DNA from: Prostheceraeus crozeri
Taxonomy: Eukaryota > Platyhelminthes > Polycladida > Euryleptidae
Direction: 5' to 3'
Assembly (NCBI GenBank): GCA_907163375.1
Contig: CAJQUW010000932.1
Span: 310,001 to 374,000, forward strand
Length of the DNA stretch: 64,000 nucleotides
Shown here piece by piece: positions 10,702 to 22,374 of this stretch; position 1 is the stretch's first letter; every line of letters begins with the position of its first letter. The notes beneath the pieces are model-generated. The model was not told the DNA's origin and searched no databases. It saw only the letters and a program-made list of their open reading frames with translations. A program made the position numbers and the translations under genes.

Positions 10702-11062
10702 GTTTCTATGCGGGTACCCTTCCGCTCTGATTGCGATTTATCTAGTTTCATTAATATTAGAAATTTCTAAAACAAAGCATGTCGAACTAAAACACTTTCA
10801 TGGTGTTATCGCAAAAGTACTAAAGTTTTCATTGCAATTTACAAATTTACATGTATGTGAATATTGTGAATATGTCCTCCAGAATCTGATTTGTTGGATA
10901 TTTCTTTATGAAATCACTTTAATCTGTAATCAAATCATCCAAAAAGAAGCACTTCCAATCATCTACAATTCTAGGGGATTTCAATGTTTGACTAAAGTTT
11001 TTGTCCTTTTTGGTTTAATAGGATTGCTTCCACAGTTACAGCGAAGTACATCTCCCATTTGA
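10702..11062 (+). CDS. Candidate 3' exon of the host membrane-protein gene
   Basis: After a TTTTTTTCAG acceptor the phase-0 frame stays open for 119 codons to a stop at 11060-11062. That is unusual in such AT-rich DNA. The start (FLCGYPSALIAIYLVSLILE) is a third hydrophobic segment, followed by a charged linker (SKTKHVELKHFH) and a cysteine-rich, hydrophobic tail. Phase agreement with the donor at 10300 supports joining the two host exons. An internal donor that shortens this exon cannot be excluded. No family was recognised. Confidence 0.4.
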
Positions 11063-11099
11063 CGAACAGAAAATAAAAGGTTAATGATTTTTTACTATA

Positions 11100-11945
11100 G
11101 AGCCAAAATATATAAAATCATGGTTAAAAAGAAAACGTCTAGCCAAAACTTCTACGTATCTCTGCAGAAAACTCAATATAGCCAAACTAAAGCTCTGTTG
11201 GTCGTCACTCACCATTACATCAAGTTTCATAAAATCCATGCGATACTCTGTCTGATCTACGCAGCTTTCACAATATGACAAAATTAATAAAAATTCAAAC
11301 TTTAAAACACACAACTAGTCAAAGCTCCCATGCATTTTGTAGAAAATGCAGTAGAGCTAAGTTTCGGCTCCATGGTGCCTCACTCATTTTTGCACAAACG
11401 TTTATCAAAATCCATACAATGCTGTGTCCTACGGAGCTTTTACAATATCCCATAATTGATAAGTTTTCAAACTTTGAGACACACAACTAGCAAAAGCTCA
11501 TACACATCATTGTCGAAAACGCAATAGAGACAAACTTAAGCTCTACAGTGCCTCACTCACCTTCACACAAAATTTCATAAAAACATACAACACTGTCTTA
11601 CAGAGCCTGTCCAAGTTAGAATACATGGCCTACTCAGCGACACAACAATTTTCGCAGTTTGCGCTGTTGCTACAAACCTACAACTACCAGCCATCTTTGT
11701 AGATATCCCGATCCAATCAAACTTAACCTACCTAGGTCTCGCTCTACCTTCACATTTAATTTTATCACCATAGCTATGGAACTCCGACCTCCACAGCACT
11801 TCAAAACACCAAATACACCACCAGTTTCGATGTACTATAAGCTATATGGCCAAAACTCCCAGCTATCTTTGCAGATATCCCGATCAATCCAAACTTAAGG
11901 TACCTAAGTACCTCTGAATTTGCACAAAATTTCATCACCCTTTAG
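11100..11945. repeat. Degenerate tandem satellite, unit about 170-190 bp
   Basis: Four to five diverged units. Recurrent landmarks are 'ACACAACTAG', '(C)AAAGCTC', 'GCCTCACTCA', a 'TTCATAAAA(T)CCATAC' core and 'CAATACTGT'-like tails at about 11130, 11320 and 11491. A second pair at about 11690 and 11865 is joined by 'TATCTTTG(T/C)AGATATCCCGATC'. No coding is supported. Confidence 0.5.
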
Positions 11946-12580
11946 ACATGAAATATGTTTACTTGCCCAAAATGTATATGTAGATGTAGAATATTTATTG
12001 TCACTACAAGATTTCTTCTAGTCTTGATAATCATTGACAATTTTTTCTCGAATCGATTCAAAACAATTGCTATGAGCATATGTGACCATTTGGAGTCGAT
12101 GGATGAGCAGAAATAATTTTCTCTCACAATCATGCAACACATTATGGGAAGTGGCAGCTCAAGTTGCCATTCAACTCGTATCTTTTGGAACAACGTTGCG
12201 ATGTAGCAAAATAAGCTCAAATACGTCATCAAATGAAAGAGGACATCATCACGGTGCCACTCGTAATCTATTACGATGCCGAACACCCGCAAATTGTGCT
12301 TGATTTTCTTGAAGAAGCTTTGCAGGGACGAAGTCGAACCTGAAATTTTCTCTTAGCATTGTAGGCTTGCACCTCTTAAGTTCTACAAAATTGCATGTCT
12401 ACCGGATTATATGCTTGCCTCTTATAAATAGCCTGGATTGAAAAACTACATGCATTTCCAATGAAGACATTATGACATTTTTTAGGATACATCTTTATGC
12501 GGACACGATTTTATTGAGTTATTGACAACAAATTAATGAAGTCTTATCAGATCTAGTCATTATTTAGACCATCCTATTGT
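11946..12580. other. Host DNA between satellite and LINE
   Basis: No gene, RNA or repeat recognised. Confidence 0.4.
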
Positions 12581-13975
12581 AATATCCTGTTTCCACGGCA
12601 GTGCATGTATCGCCTCTACCATTGTTTTCTCAGTTCCCTATACCAGTGCGCATTACCCGTCGCCACCATGGTGATGGGATTTCCCACTACCACAGATGGA
12701 ATTCCGCTTGCTCTCGCCCACCCAATTTTGCTAATAATAGCAATTATGTTTATCCTGTTGAAATTCCGTCAGTCTCATGTGTACACAGGTGTGCCGCTAC
12801 TCCAAGGCCAACTCGAACTCGCTTTCTTCGACCACTGAGTAATCTAAACCAGCTACCTATGCCACAATGTCATAATTTCCCACCAAATATCCTTTATTGC
12901 AATGCAAGATCTTTGAGGTATAAAACCAATGAATTATCTGCTTGTGCAATCTCCAATGCTACCGACATAATTGGTGTAGCAGAAACCTGGTTCGACAACT
13001 CCATTGACGACGAGTCCATTTCCATCCCTGGCTACAGCATCATTAGATGTGATAGACCGAACCGGATGGGTGGTGGCTGCTGTCTGTACATTCATAACAA
13101 CATAAGTTACAAAGAATTGAGTGAATTCAAGACCAATACCATATCTATCTTAACAATCATGATCCAATATCCATCGAAAGATTCAGTACTTTCGATCGTC
13201 TATCATCCACCAAATGCTGACGACAGATCGACTCTAGATTATTTCAATAATACACTGACTGATTCACTCCGATCCGTTCCGAACGCATACGTTGCGATTA
13301 TTGGTGACTTTAATAGAATGAAATACGAAGAGCTTCAGGAAACGCATGGTTTGTCACAAATTGTAAACTTCCCTACTAGAGGAAAGGCTTGTATTGACCT
13401 CATGTTTTGCAACATAACTCCGATGCCATGGATTGTCTCAAAACTGAGCCCCCTGGGACTTGGTGATCACGCTTGTTTTTGTGCGACTGCAATACACGAC
13501 CGAAAACTCTATCTGCCACCCGAACCTCGGAAGAAAATCAACAAAAGCCTAGCACTTAATTTACTAGCATCGTGTGACTGGAACAACGTGCTAAATAAGA
13601 CGAATGTTGAGATGCAGGTTGCCATGATGAATCAAACATTATCAAGTATTCTCGAACAATCAAATGTGATCATGAAATCGAAGGCAAAACGTCATCCGCC
13701 ATGGATTGATGAAACCATCCTAAAATGGAGGCGCGCAAAAACAAGGTTCTATCGCCAAGGAAAGTTCGAAAAAGTCAAATTCTTCAACTCACTTATTAAA
13801 ACACGGATAACTGAGAGGAAGTCTAATTTTGTGAACTCTAAACTCAACATGGATTTGAATCCAAGGCAATGGTGGAGTCACGTCAATATTCTTCTAAATC
13901 GGAAGCCGAAGAGTGATCCAAAAGTGTCGACATCAAAAGAAACACATCTTGACGGCGAATGGGTTTATGATATTG

Positions 13976-14498
13976 CAACCTCGTCTTATTCTATATATAA
14001 GACAGGTATTCGATCCCCTCGAGTTCAAATCCGATGCGGTTCAACTATAAGGAAATCCGAAGACAAAAAGGCGTTTCAAATAATATATGTGTATTGAAAC
14101 CTCAGTTCAACTACGACGAGACTTACAAGTAATAAGAAGATACGGAAGAGGAAGGAAGGATAGCAGATCCGTGACGTCTAGGTTTCTGGGCTTCACTTTA
14201 GATATCGAAATTTGGCTTGGGTCATCATTCTGTACTGGTCGTTGGTAACCACCGCCGCGTATTGACCATCGAAGATCCTGCGGAACTGCTCTGCCCGTCA
14301 TTGGACCGTTATGGGGATCAGCAATCAAAGCAGATTTAAATGCCGCGATAGCATCCGTGTGCATCTTCTCTTTCCGTCTCGCCATCTGATTTACAAGTCA
14401 TTAATCAAAAGCGTTAACCTGATATCAAAGTTCAGGAGAGTGTAAATTCTCTCCGTTCGTCGATAAGTGGAAATATACACGATAGAGCAGAGGTCACA
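13976..14498 (-). mobile_element. 523-bp insertion in the LINE, carrying an exon-like ORF
   Basis: The LINE frame reads ...DGEWVYDI before it and EAAEKLCAYF after it. ATATTG (13970-13975 and 14499-14504) is a 6-bp target-site duplication. The insert is not a recognised transposon. On the minus strand ORF 14107-14385 (92 codons, start MARRKEKMHTDAIAAFKSAL) is preceded by TGTAAATCAG directly before its ATG. Near its end it contains CTTGTAAGTCT, a donor-like site, so it resembles genomic exon sequence rather than a cDNA. The ends show at most a weak shared ACCTC motif. It may be a non-autonomous DNA element that captured host sequence. Confidence 0.5.
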
Positions 14499-15632
14499 AT
14501 ATTGAAGCAGCAGAGAAGCTGTGCGCGTACTTTGCTTCAATAACAAACGAAACAACTATTAACGAACCCAGCATTGACATTCCACTTGGCAACAGTGTCA
14601 AACCTCCCACTACATACGAGGTCCTCAGGAACCTGTCAAATATCAATGAGCACAAAAGTTCAGGAATATCAAACATCCCAGCATGGTTACTCAAGAACGG
14701 CAGTGGCTTCATAATTCAACCTCTGATGAATATAATTGACAACATATTTTCCAAGCGCCACTTTCCTGACATATGGAAGTGTGCCAAAGTGCGTCCAATT
14801 CCAAGGAAAAAGTCTCCGTCAACATGTGCGGATTTTCGCCCTATATCCCTTCTCGAGATTCTATCAAAAATCATCAAAAAAACTATCTGTGACAGGTGCC
14901 AACACAGTCTCTCTTTGCCGAACCAACATGCATATGTTGAAAACGGTGGTACAACAAATGCGTTAATATCGATTTTTGACAAGTGGACCGAAGCTCTAGA
15001 TGCTGACTCACCCTTCGTAGGAGCCATCATGATTGACATGACACGTGCATTTGACAGAATGCGACCTGCGCTCCTTCTGCCTAAGCAGTTGCACAACCAC
15101 ATTGACCCTGGTCTCATCGCCTTGACACAAAGCTATCTCACAAGTCGCAAGCAAGTAGTCGTCTTTCAAGGCGCGACTTCGCGAGAAGCGGAAGTATCAG
15201 GTGGAGTGCCTCAGGGATCAGTCTTGGGGCCTTGGCTGTGGCTCACTTATATTTCCGACCTAAATCCCAACAGCGATTTTGACATCTATGCGGATGACGT
15301 AACAGTGAGCATTTCCTCCTCGAAAAACAAGCAAGATATTCACAACAAAGCTCAGAACTAATTAAAGCTATCCAACAATGGTGCATAGAAAACAATATGT
15401 CCCTGAGTGCAACCAAAGCTGTTAAACTCATCGTCAGTGCAAAAAAGGAATACCAAGTCGATCACATTTTCGTTGGAGACAGCTACATACGACAGATGGA
15501 CTGTGTGAAGCTTCTCGGCGACTGTTGATAAACATTTAACTTTCAAGAATCACGTCGAACTCTGTAGAAAAAAGGCCATGCAGAGAATATTCTGGCGGCG
15601 AACACTAAAACGTTATGGTGGCAGTAGTCAAG

Positions 15633-15931
15633 TACATTTAATGGTTGAGGAAGAGCCAAGGTTTTAATGATGTTGTACTTTAATTATGATATGATTAATT
15701 TCGGTTGCTATTCGGCAACCATCATCAGATAGAAGGAATTAAACATAAAATAAATTGAATTCATGACTTTTACGTTTATGTTTATGTTTAATTCCTTCTA
15801 TCTGATGATGGTTGCCGAATAGCAACCGAAATTAATCATATCATAATTAAAGTACAACATCATTAAAACCTTGGCTCTTCCTCAACCATTAAATATATAT
15901 GACTAGCCAAGACATCTTCAATCATCACACA
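15633..15931 (+). mobile_element. 299-bp palindromic insertion with hammerhead-like core (Penelope-like fragment)
   Basis: It is inserted in the LINE C-terminal frame (KRYGGSSQ|GLTRLYHT) with a 12-bp duplication GCAGTAGTCAAG (15621-15632 and 15932-15943). It consists of a perfect inverted repeat of 114 bp (15636-15749 and 15781-15894, no mismatch), a 31-bp loop, and a 37-bp unpaired tail. The right arm contains CTGATGA (15802-15808), a 6-bp stem with loop (GGTTGC/GCAACC, 15810-15827) and GAAA (15828-15831), the catalytic-core layout of a hammerhead ribozyme. Penelope-like elements are known to carry hammerheads in their terminal repeats and to make target duplications of variable length. No coding is present. 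Confidence 0.6.
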
Positions 15932-16432
15932 GCAGTAGTCAAGGACTAACTCGCCTCTATCACACGTGCATTCGGAGCATTTTCGAGTACGCATCCCCAG
16001 CGTGGTTCCCATTTGCGTCGAAGATGCTACAGCAGGTCATCGAGAGAGTCGAAAAATGTGCTCTAAAAGTCATTCATCCTTCTTTGTCCTACGATGAGGC
16101 TCTTGAACTGACCAAAACACCTCAAATTAGCACGCACTTGAACAAAATGGTCCTCACTCAATTTATGAAAATGAAGAATGCTCATCATCCTCTCCACCAT
16201 CTTATCCCTGTCAGACAGGAAGACATCAGTCGGCGAGACACGAGAGGGTCGAACAGACTGCGAATTCCACGTCATCGTTTGATACTTCGAAGGAAATCCT
16301 TTGTGGTGTATGCCACACAACTTTATAATTCAAACAGTGTTGTGTAGCTTTTATTTTTCATGTGATCCGTAACTGTCTGTAACTACAAATGATTGAATTC
16401 ATTTGAGAATAAAAAAAATCTCTCTCTCTCTC

Positions 16433-17138
16433 ATCCTTTATTGAAAGTAATCGAAATCACAATGTTATCTTTGTAAAACACACATGCCATCTGAAATCAC
16501 AATATAGACGAATAACAAAGACACAAAAACATATAACAGCAGCAAATTGCCAGAAAATCCTTTGAATCCTTTGAACTTGGACCTTGGCTCGAGCACGACC
16601 GATATCATAGTTCTTGCGCCCGAGCGCTTCTGAGGAGGAAATTCATATGCCCGAGGTCATAGCTTCATAAGTCATGAGTACGAGTACGACCGAGATCAAA
16701 TCTTATATGCCCAAACTTGCCCGATGTCAAAGTTCTTGGACAGAATTGCTTAATAGAAATAGAATTGCTTCCTGAAAGAGTTGCAAGACAACAAGACTAT
16801 ATATTCAAGAATGACATTTATTCCGAAAAGCTGACTGTAATATCAGTGAGGTTTTAGTATTTTAAGCAATTATTCAAAAAGCTTTTCAACTTCGGAAAGC
16901 AATATTACCATGCATATCATATGTAATTTTATGATAATGCACCAAGTGTGAGCTTGTGATAACTAATAAACTGTCAAATGCATGTCTAATGGACATAATA
17001 ATAAGCCATGTTTGCCAGGCAAAATACTGCCTTTCCGTCAGCTAACCAATACCCCGGCACCTCAGATAGTTCTGAAGAAATGCTCTAAATATTCATCACA
17101 AACTTTTATCTCCAAAACGTTGGCTTTTTTCGGTGGTT
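16433..17138. other. Host DNA, nothing recognised
   Basis: Unique-looking sequence without coding signal, apart from a short diverged GAG-rich stretch at 16560-16740 with repeated 'CGAGCACGACCGA'-like words. Confidence 0.35.
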
Positions 17139-17151
17139 GATTGCAACGATG

Positions 17152-17342
17152 ATATTTCAAGGTGGAGAATTGAAGTAGATTGAAGTAATTGAAATGCTGT
17201 TGTTGTTTTTTATGTGCCAATATGTTTCAACGACGCTTGAAACATATTGGCGCATAAAAAACAACAACAGCATTTCAATTACTTCAATTTACTTCAATTT
17301 CCCACCTTGAAATATGATTTTTAATGAAAGCCCTTTTGCCAC
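17152..17342. mobile_element. 191-bp palindromic insertion with 13-bp target duplication
   Basis: GATTGCAACGATG occurs at 17139-17151 and 17343-17355. Between the two lie inverted arms of 79 bp (17152-17230 and 17237-17315, about three mismatches) with a 6-bp loop, then a 27-bp unpaired tail. The layout (palindrome starting exactly at the insertion point, tail, then the direct repeat) is the same as at 15633 and 60757. No clear hammerhead core was found here. Confidence 0.6.
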
Positions 17343-17355
17343 GATTGCAACGATG

Positions 17356-20353
17356 GTTGATTGCTAGTTGTCATTTAGTAATGATGGATCTATCAACCAG
17401 CTTAGAAATTGTCCAACTGCTCTTTGCAAATGAAGATGCGTCGCTCAACTTTGCGTGCAGACAAGACAAATCAATAGCTGATAAGATCCTTCATCATCCT
17501 AAGATGGTAGACAGATTGAACATTTACTGTAGTTGCCTATATCTCATTGCATTCCCATGCTACTTTTCATTCAGAAAGTGATTTCCAGCATACAATGTAG
17601 TTCTCAAGTTGAATTAAATTAATAACTGAGCTAATTTTGGGACACCGTGTACTTATAACATTTGTCCAACTTCTAACATTGATGATATATCGAAACTGTC
17701 AGTGACTTTTCATGTATTTGATTTGCAAATAATTTCACGGATGACTTTGAAGATACCGTAAGTACATGTGCACTGCATTGTACAGGGTATCACATCTTCT
17801 AAACATTTCTGATGGTGATTTCAATCTGCTTCACTTTTTCCAGATTTAAAAAATGTTTGGAATAGGTCAGACATAGGTTCAAAAGATATGGCTTGTTTTA
17901 AAAAAAATGGTTTAGGTAAAAGATTCTTTTCTTTTCTTTGTTGTTTTTGATTTTTTAAATGGTGGCATGCGATATGAGATTTATTTACACAAGCTACTAA
18001 GTATTGACTTTCATAACATACTTTATTCTCTTTCATAGCCTAATAGCCTTTCAGACTTGTCATAGCTGCATCTGATGGAGTTCAGATGCATTAGATTGTC
18101 AGTCATAATTTGTTCATGACCTTACCTTGTACACATAAACGCTTGGTAGCCGCATGCTACATTTATCTAAATAAATAATGTGTTTAATACGAATTTAAAT
18201 GTGTCTGGTACATGATTATTTAAAATTGTTTCAACAGGATTATACAAATCATATATCTAACATGATCTCTTCAACCTAGCTTTTGAACATGAATTTCTAA
18301 GTATGCTCTAAAAGCAATTATTATTTTTCATTATCCAATTTATTGATGAGCATGATTTAGCTTTGAAACAAAGGCATGCGTCAAAATACTCTAGAACAAG
18401 GAAATGGGCAATCGACGAGATCTAGTGTAAAATTTTAAGTCGCAATATTTCCCGACGCAGCCAGTGCGAGCATCATCAGGAAAAAGAAAATGTGCAGATC
18501 GAGGACCAGAGAAAAATTTATCAAACACGCCTTGCGTATTAGGCTCAAGGAGCGTCATATAAGTTTTGTTAAAAGGTGCATGAGGGTTCCATTCACAGCG
18601 AATGCAGTTTGGGTTTAAATGAACGAGTAACAACATTGACTATCCATAGATTGACGATTAGTGATTTCAAGCGAATTAGTTAAACTTCATGAAATCTTAT
18701 TTTATTTTGTAGATGTGGTTTTTCTTTAATTTATGTGCTGCTCTTGTCGATTTCAAACTGTGAGACAAATGTAGTTGATTGACCTTACTTTTGATTGAAT
18801 CATTTTCATTTTGCATATGTAATTCATTTTATTTGAAATTTTAGTGTGAGACATGTGCATTCTCCAAGCCAGATCTATAGCAGTAAATTGATTTTCACTT
18901 CAATTTAGGCCTACTATAAATCTCCTTGAGTGTCCATTTTGACATATTTTTATCATAATTTTTCCAGTTGCTCTTAAAGGGCTCCAAAACTTGATAATAA
19001 TGTTGACTCTGATAACAAATTTCATGAATGAAGTAAATATCCAAAATTAAGTCATATTGGGAATAATGATTAATTTCAAACCACAGTCTTCATAGTTGGC
19101 TCGGAGAATGAATGTCACGATATAAATTCCATGCAACACATTCTGACAGAAAAACAATCAAAGATGGTTGGTGCGATAACCGTGGCCGAGGTGCACTGGA
19201 GCGGATTTCGGGCCGTCTAAGATCGACTTTTTGCTCAGTATAGAAAATTCATTATTATTCATCTAGTTTAAAACTTATCTTTTCATTTACTTGCTATAAG
19301 TGCATTCCATGAAATCATTTTAATGCAATCTGTTATTTCACAATAGTCGTGAGCACTAAACAAAGTATCTGAACATTTTCAGTTCAGTTGTTGTCAATGA
19401 AACTGACTATATGCTAGAGACTTCTCATATGTTAGATTGACGTCTCTAAATTCGTTATTGAATTACTGTGATGCTCCGCAAGCACTCTACATGGTGTTTT
19501 ATGAATATGTTTTCGGTGATGCACAAAGGCACTGCATTGGTATATGCAAAAGGGCAACTTTCAGGACCGCTTCTTCGAATTATTTCAAGAGAAACGCTTT
19601 TTGGATAAAACTGAAGTAATCATTTCATTATTCATCTTGTAAGATATTTCATAAACTTTTAATACACAAATTTTCTTTCGATTTTCTCATTCTTCCCACA
19701 AATTTGAAGGCATTCATTTTGATTTCTTAAATTTCCTCAGACTTTCACGTGAATAAAAAACGAGACTTTTGAGTTTTGACTCCTCGTTTCGAGAATCTTC
19801 AACGAGAAGCAAAGTATATTAGTCATTATAAGTTTGCATTTTCATTTTTAATTAAATATCAACTCTCGTTAAGGACCCTCGAAACATTGAATCATGAGTC
19901 ATTTTGACAATATTTTTTCTCATGACAGATAATACAAGCAGGCAGAAGAAGATATAAAAGCATGATAGCTAAACTCTAAACTTCAGAGTCATGTTTGTGA
20001 AGATCTAAGAATCTGACATGCAAGACTGGTTGGTTTTTCCGAATGCTGAAATCATGCTTGTATATTTGCATCGTTAATGCGTGATCGATCATGACTGTTT
20101 TGTCTGTGTGAAAACTAAGTTAGCATTCGCAGGGTATTACAATACTGTGAGAGATTCGTATAAATCCAAAGTGTATAAATCTATGAGAACTCTGCATCGG
20201 TAATCGAAAATTTGTTGAGAATCTATTAAATATTATGTTTCGGTGCAATATCGATCAATCTATGAATACTGCACATCATTTGAAATCACTCGATAATTTG
20301 ATCGTCCAGCAATCTAAACGGTTTAGTTTGTTGAAATTATAAGCTAGTGGTGT
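17356..20353. other. Host DNA, no firm gene
   Basis: The open stretch ending at 17581 (plus) reads through the insertion tail and contains EIVQLLFANEDASLNFACRQ. It could be a remnant exon, but no splice pair supports it. At 18448-18480 (minus) lies a CTGATGA...GAAA pair with weak flanking stems. The rest is AT-rich without recognised features. Confidence 0.35.
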
Positions 20354-20359
20354 GATTGC
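20354..20359. other. Target-site flank GATTGC, left of element A
   Basis: The six bases next to the left terminus of A. They do not match the flank at A's right end (AACCGG, 35963-35968). Their reverse complement GCAATC is exactly the flank left of element B (38374-38379). See the inversion finding. Confidence 0.75.
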
Positions 20360-20389
20360 AGTAGTTAGATTTTTCCCACTTGAGGCGCA

Positions 20390-20645
20390 CCCGGTTCATG
20401 ATTTGACCCTCTGCTCTATTTGAAGCGCAGCGGTTCGGATTTTGGCCCTATTTGAAGCGCAGCGGTTCGGATTTTGGCCCTATTTGAGGCGCAGTGGTTC
20501 GAATTTTGGCCCTCTTTGAAGCACACCCGGTTCATGATTCGACCCTCGGCCCTATTTGAAGCACAGTGGTTCGTATTTCGGCTTTTTTGAGGCGCAGTGG
20601 TTCGTATTTTGGCCCTTTTGAGTACAATAGGATCGTGTTTTGCCC
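20390..20645. repeat. 31/32-bp terminal minisatellite, A left
   Basis: About eight tandem units of the type 'GAGGCGCAGTGGTTCGTATTTTGG' plus a short CCC(TAT)TTT spacer. Unit length alternates because of a TA insertion in the spacer. This array closes the element next to the terminus. Confidence 0.75.
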
Positions 20646-21729
20646 TCTTTAGGTGCAGTAGGATAGGGATTTGGACGGAAGGTTGTGGATGGGAGGTCGG
20701 AAAGGAGGTCGGGAGGTGGCCAAGGATGTGCTGGAAGGGATCGGACCGAGAGGAGGAAACCGTCTCCAAAAAAAAATTCACATGCTCAGAAACATGTGAA
20801 ACAAACTTCTATCAAGGTTTGGCGTTGAAATTCGCACAAAAATTTTTTTCGAAAATTTTCTTCACTGTGGGCTTCTTTCGGCGAAAAAAAATTCACTATG
20901 GGGTGGCTGACACTTTTCGTGAAAATGTCAAATTGTAGCCTACTTTGGTGACGACTATCTCAGGAATGAAAGTGAATGAAGAGCTCCGGTTTCTTTTAGT
21001 GGAAACACCGCACTTTGTTCTCTAGGATCCTACCTTTTCAGATCTGTGGAAGGTTTCGTTTCCAAATGAGAGCTTGTTTAAAATCGAATTTTTGCGCATT
21101 TTCCAAGATTTTGGATAGTTTACTCGGCTTCTGGTAATCGTAGAGAGTCGAGGGATGGCTTAAATGAAAGGTGAGAGCGAGAAAATGTGACTGTCAAAAT
21201 TTGAAGCCAATCGGAGCTCTAGAACCAGAGATAGAAGCGTCTAAAGTTTGGAAAAGAGAACAAAGGCCACATCAGCTGATGTACGAATCCTATATAAGTG
21301 GAGTCTCTACTTGTGGGAATCAGTTCTCTTCCCCACTTGGTTGGGGTAGGTGAACTCCGGAGCTCCGATGATAGCATTGGTAATCTCCTAAAACCGGGTT
21401 TTAGTAGGAAACCAAGGCAGATTTTTCGATTGCCGCACTCACGTAAGGTGTCAGAATGAGTGGAGAGTCAGGAGATGGCCTAGTCTCCAGGCCATCGTAG
21501 TAGGCGTAAAATTTAAAGGCTTGTATCTCTGCTCGTAGGAATCGGATGGACTTCGATCAACGTTTGTTCGAGAGCTCATGATTCAGGTCAAGTGATAGAC
21601 TACTTATAAACGTTTTATAAGTAGTGAAAACCTGCCGAAAAATATAAATTCGTTATTTTTGGAGGTTTTCTGGGGTTTTCGACCCTGCTGAAGTTAATGA
21701 AGGCATGTATAAGTGGGTACGAGCAAGTC

Positions 21730-22070
21730 TTCTCATTGGACGAGCGTTCTTGCCCATTCATAATTCATCAATTATCCTATATAAGAAAGAGATGTTACTT
21801 TACATTTCACATTTGCCTTTCGCAAGTGTCGGGTGCATGGTACGGAGAGTTTCGCTGTAATATTCCAATGACAGGGTGTTCCTTCGGGACGGCGGATGAT
21901 GCCGTAGTGATAAGTGTGGCAAGGGAGTGTGTCATATTTTAGACCGAAACCTCTTGGGCAACTCATGTTGGGCATTTGACACAGTTCTCAATGTAGCACT
22001 TTGAACGCCAGTCGGTTGAGTCTTATCTATCTTGTCATGGGTGGCTACTAAACATCTCCAATGCAAAACG
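21730..22070 (+). promoter_or_regulatory. Module 3 in A left TIR: CCAAT, TATA, leader, hairpin
   Basis: Inverted CCAAT (ATTGGACGAG) at 21735, TATATAAG at 21778-21785, a short leader, a GCAAGTGTCGG donor-like site at 21822, and hairpin GTTCC-TTCG-GGAC at 21878-21890 followed by GGCGG...GCCGTAG. It points inward, toward the 140-aa gene. The copies in the other TIRs are near-identical. Confidence 0.55.
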
Positions 22071-22374
22071 CTTGTGGATTGCGGCTTGCCATCACTCTCC
22101 AAGTTAAAAACGGCTTGCTATCAAGCTGGTCAAGGCAACGACTTGGGATGTTTCCCCTTGCAAACAACTCCACCGGTTTTCATGTCAAAATCGGGGCCCG
22201 GATGCCAACACAGTGACATGACGCACGCTCTGTCCGCCCGAGGTTGGATTTGTGGGTCGATGCCTTGGAGCTGGGATAAGATCCCCTCAAAGTAATGCCT
22301 GTAACGGATTCAAGAGCTTAACACCTAGACGGTTGCTGACTTGCTGTCAGGCCACTCTCTACACTTAAAAAACG

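Larger units (their letters stand above)
12601..16347 (+). pseudogene. LINE ORF2 protein: endonuclease plus reverse transcriptase
   Basis: The endonuclease nicks target DNA and the reverse transcriptase copies the element RNA at the nick. Endonuclease landmarks are NILYCNARSL, ETWFDNSIDD, GGGCCLYIHNN, IIGDFNR and LGLGDHACF. Reverse transcriptase landmarks are RPISLLEILSKII, NQHAYVENGGTTNAL, IMIDMTRAFDRM, SGGVPQGSVLGPWLW and IYADDVTV (the catalytic YADD is intact). The C-terminal part includes RSIFEYASPAWFPFASKM and reaches a stop at 16345-16347. The copy is dead: besides the two insertions, one base appears missing near 15357 (after HNKAQ) and the frame slips again near 15525 (after KLLG). 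It resembles CR1/L2-like elements of marine and other invertebrates; the clade was not resolved. Confidence 0.8.
12600..16432 (+). mobile_element. Non-LTR retrotransposon (CR1/L2/Jockey group), one copy with two younger insertions
   Basis: Plus-strand LINE. Its ORF2-type protein shows an apurinic endonuclease at about 12880-13500 and a reverse transcriptase at about 14505-15360, followed by a C-terminal region to 16347. The 3' end is an A-run followed by (TC)n at about 16410-16432. The 5' boundary is uncertain, since no upstream ORF1 was recognised. It is interrupted by an insertion at 13976-14498 and another at 15633-15931, each flanked by a target-site duplication that splits the LINE reading frame exactly. 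Confidence 0.85.

Noticed and set aside
14020-14040. tRNA B-box-like GAGTTCAAATCC in the LINE insertion, suggesting a SINE
   Set aside because: No A box at the proper distance, no tRNA fold and no poly-A tail.
18448-18480. Second hammerhead-like CTGATGA...GAAA pair on the minus strand
   Set aside because: Stem II pairs over only four bases, and I could not draw convincing stems I and III.
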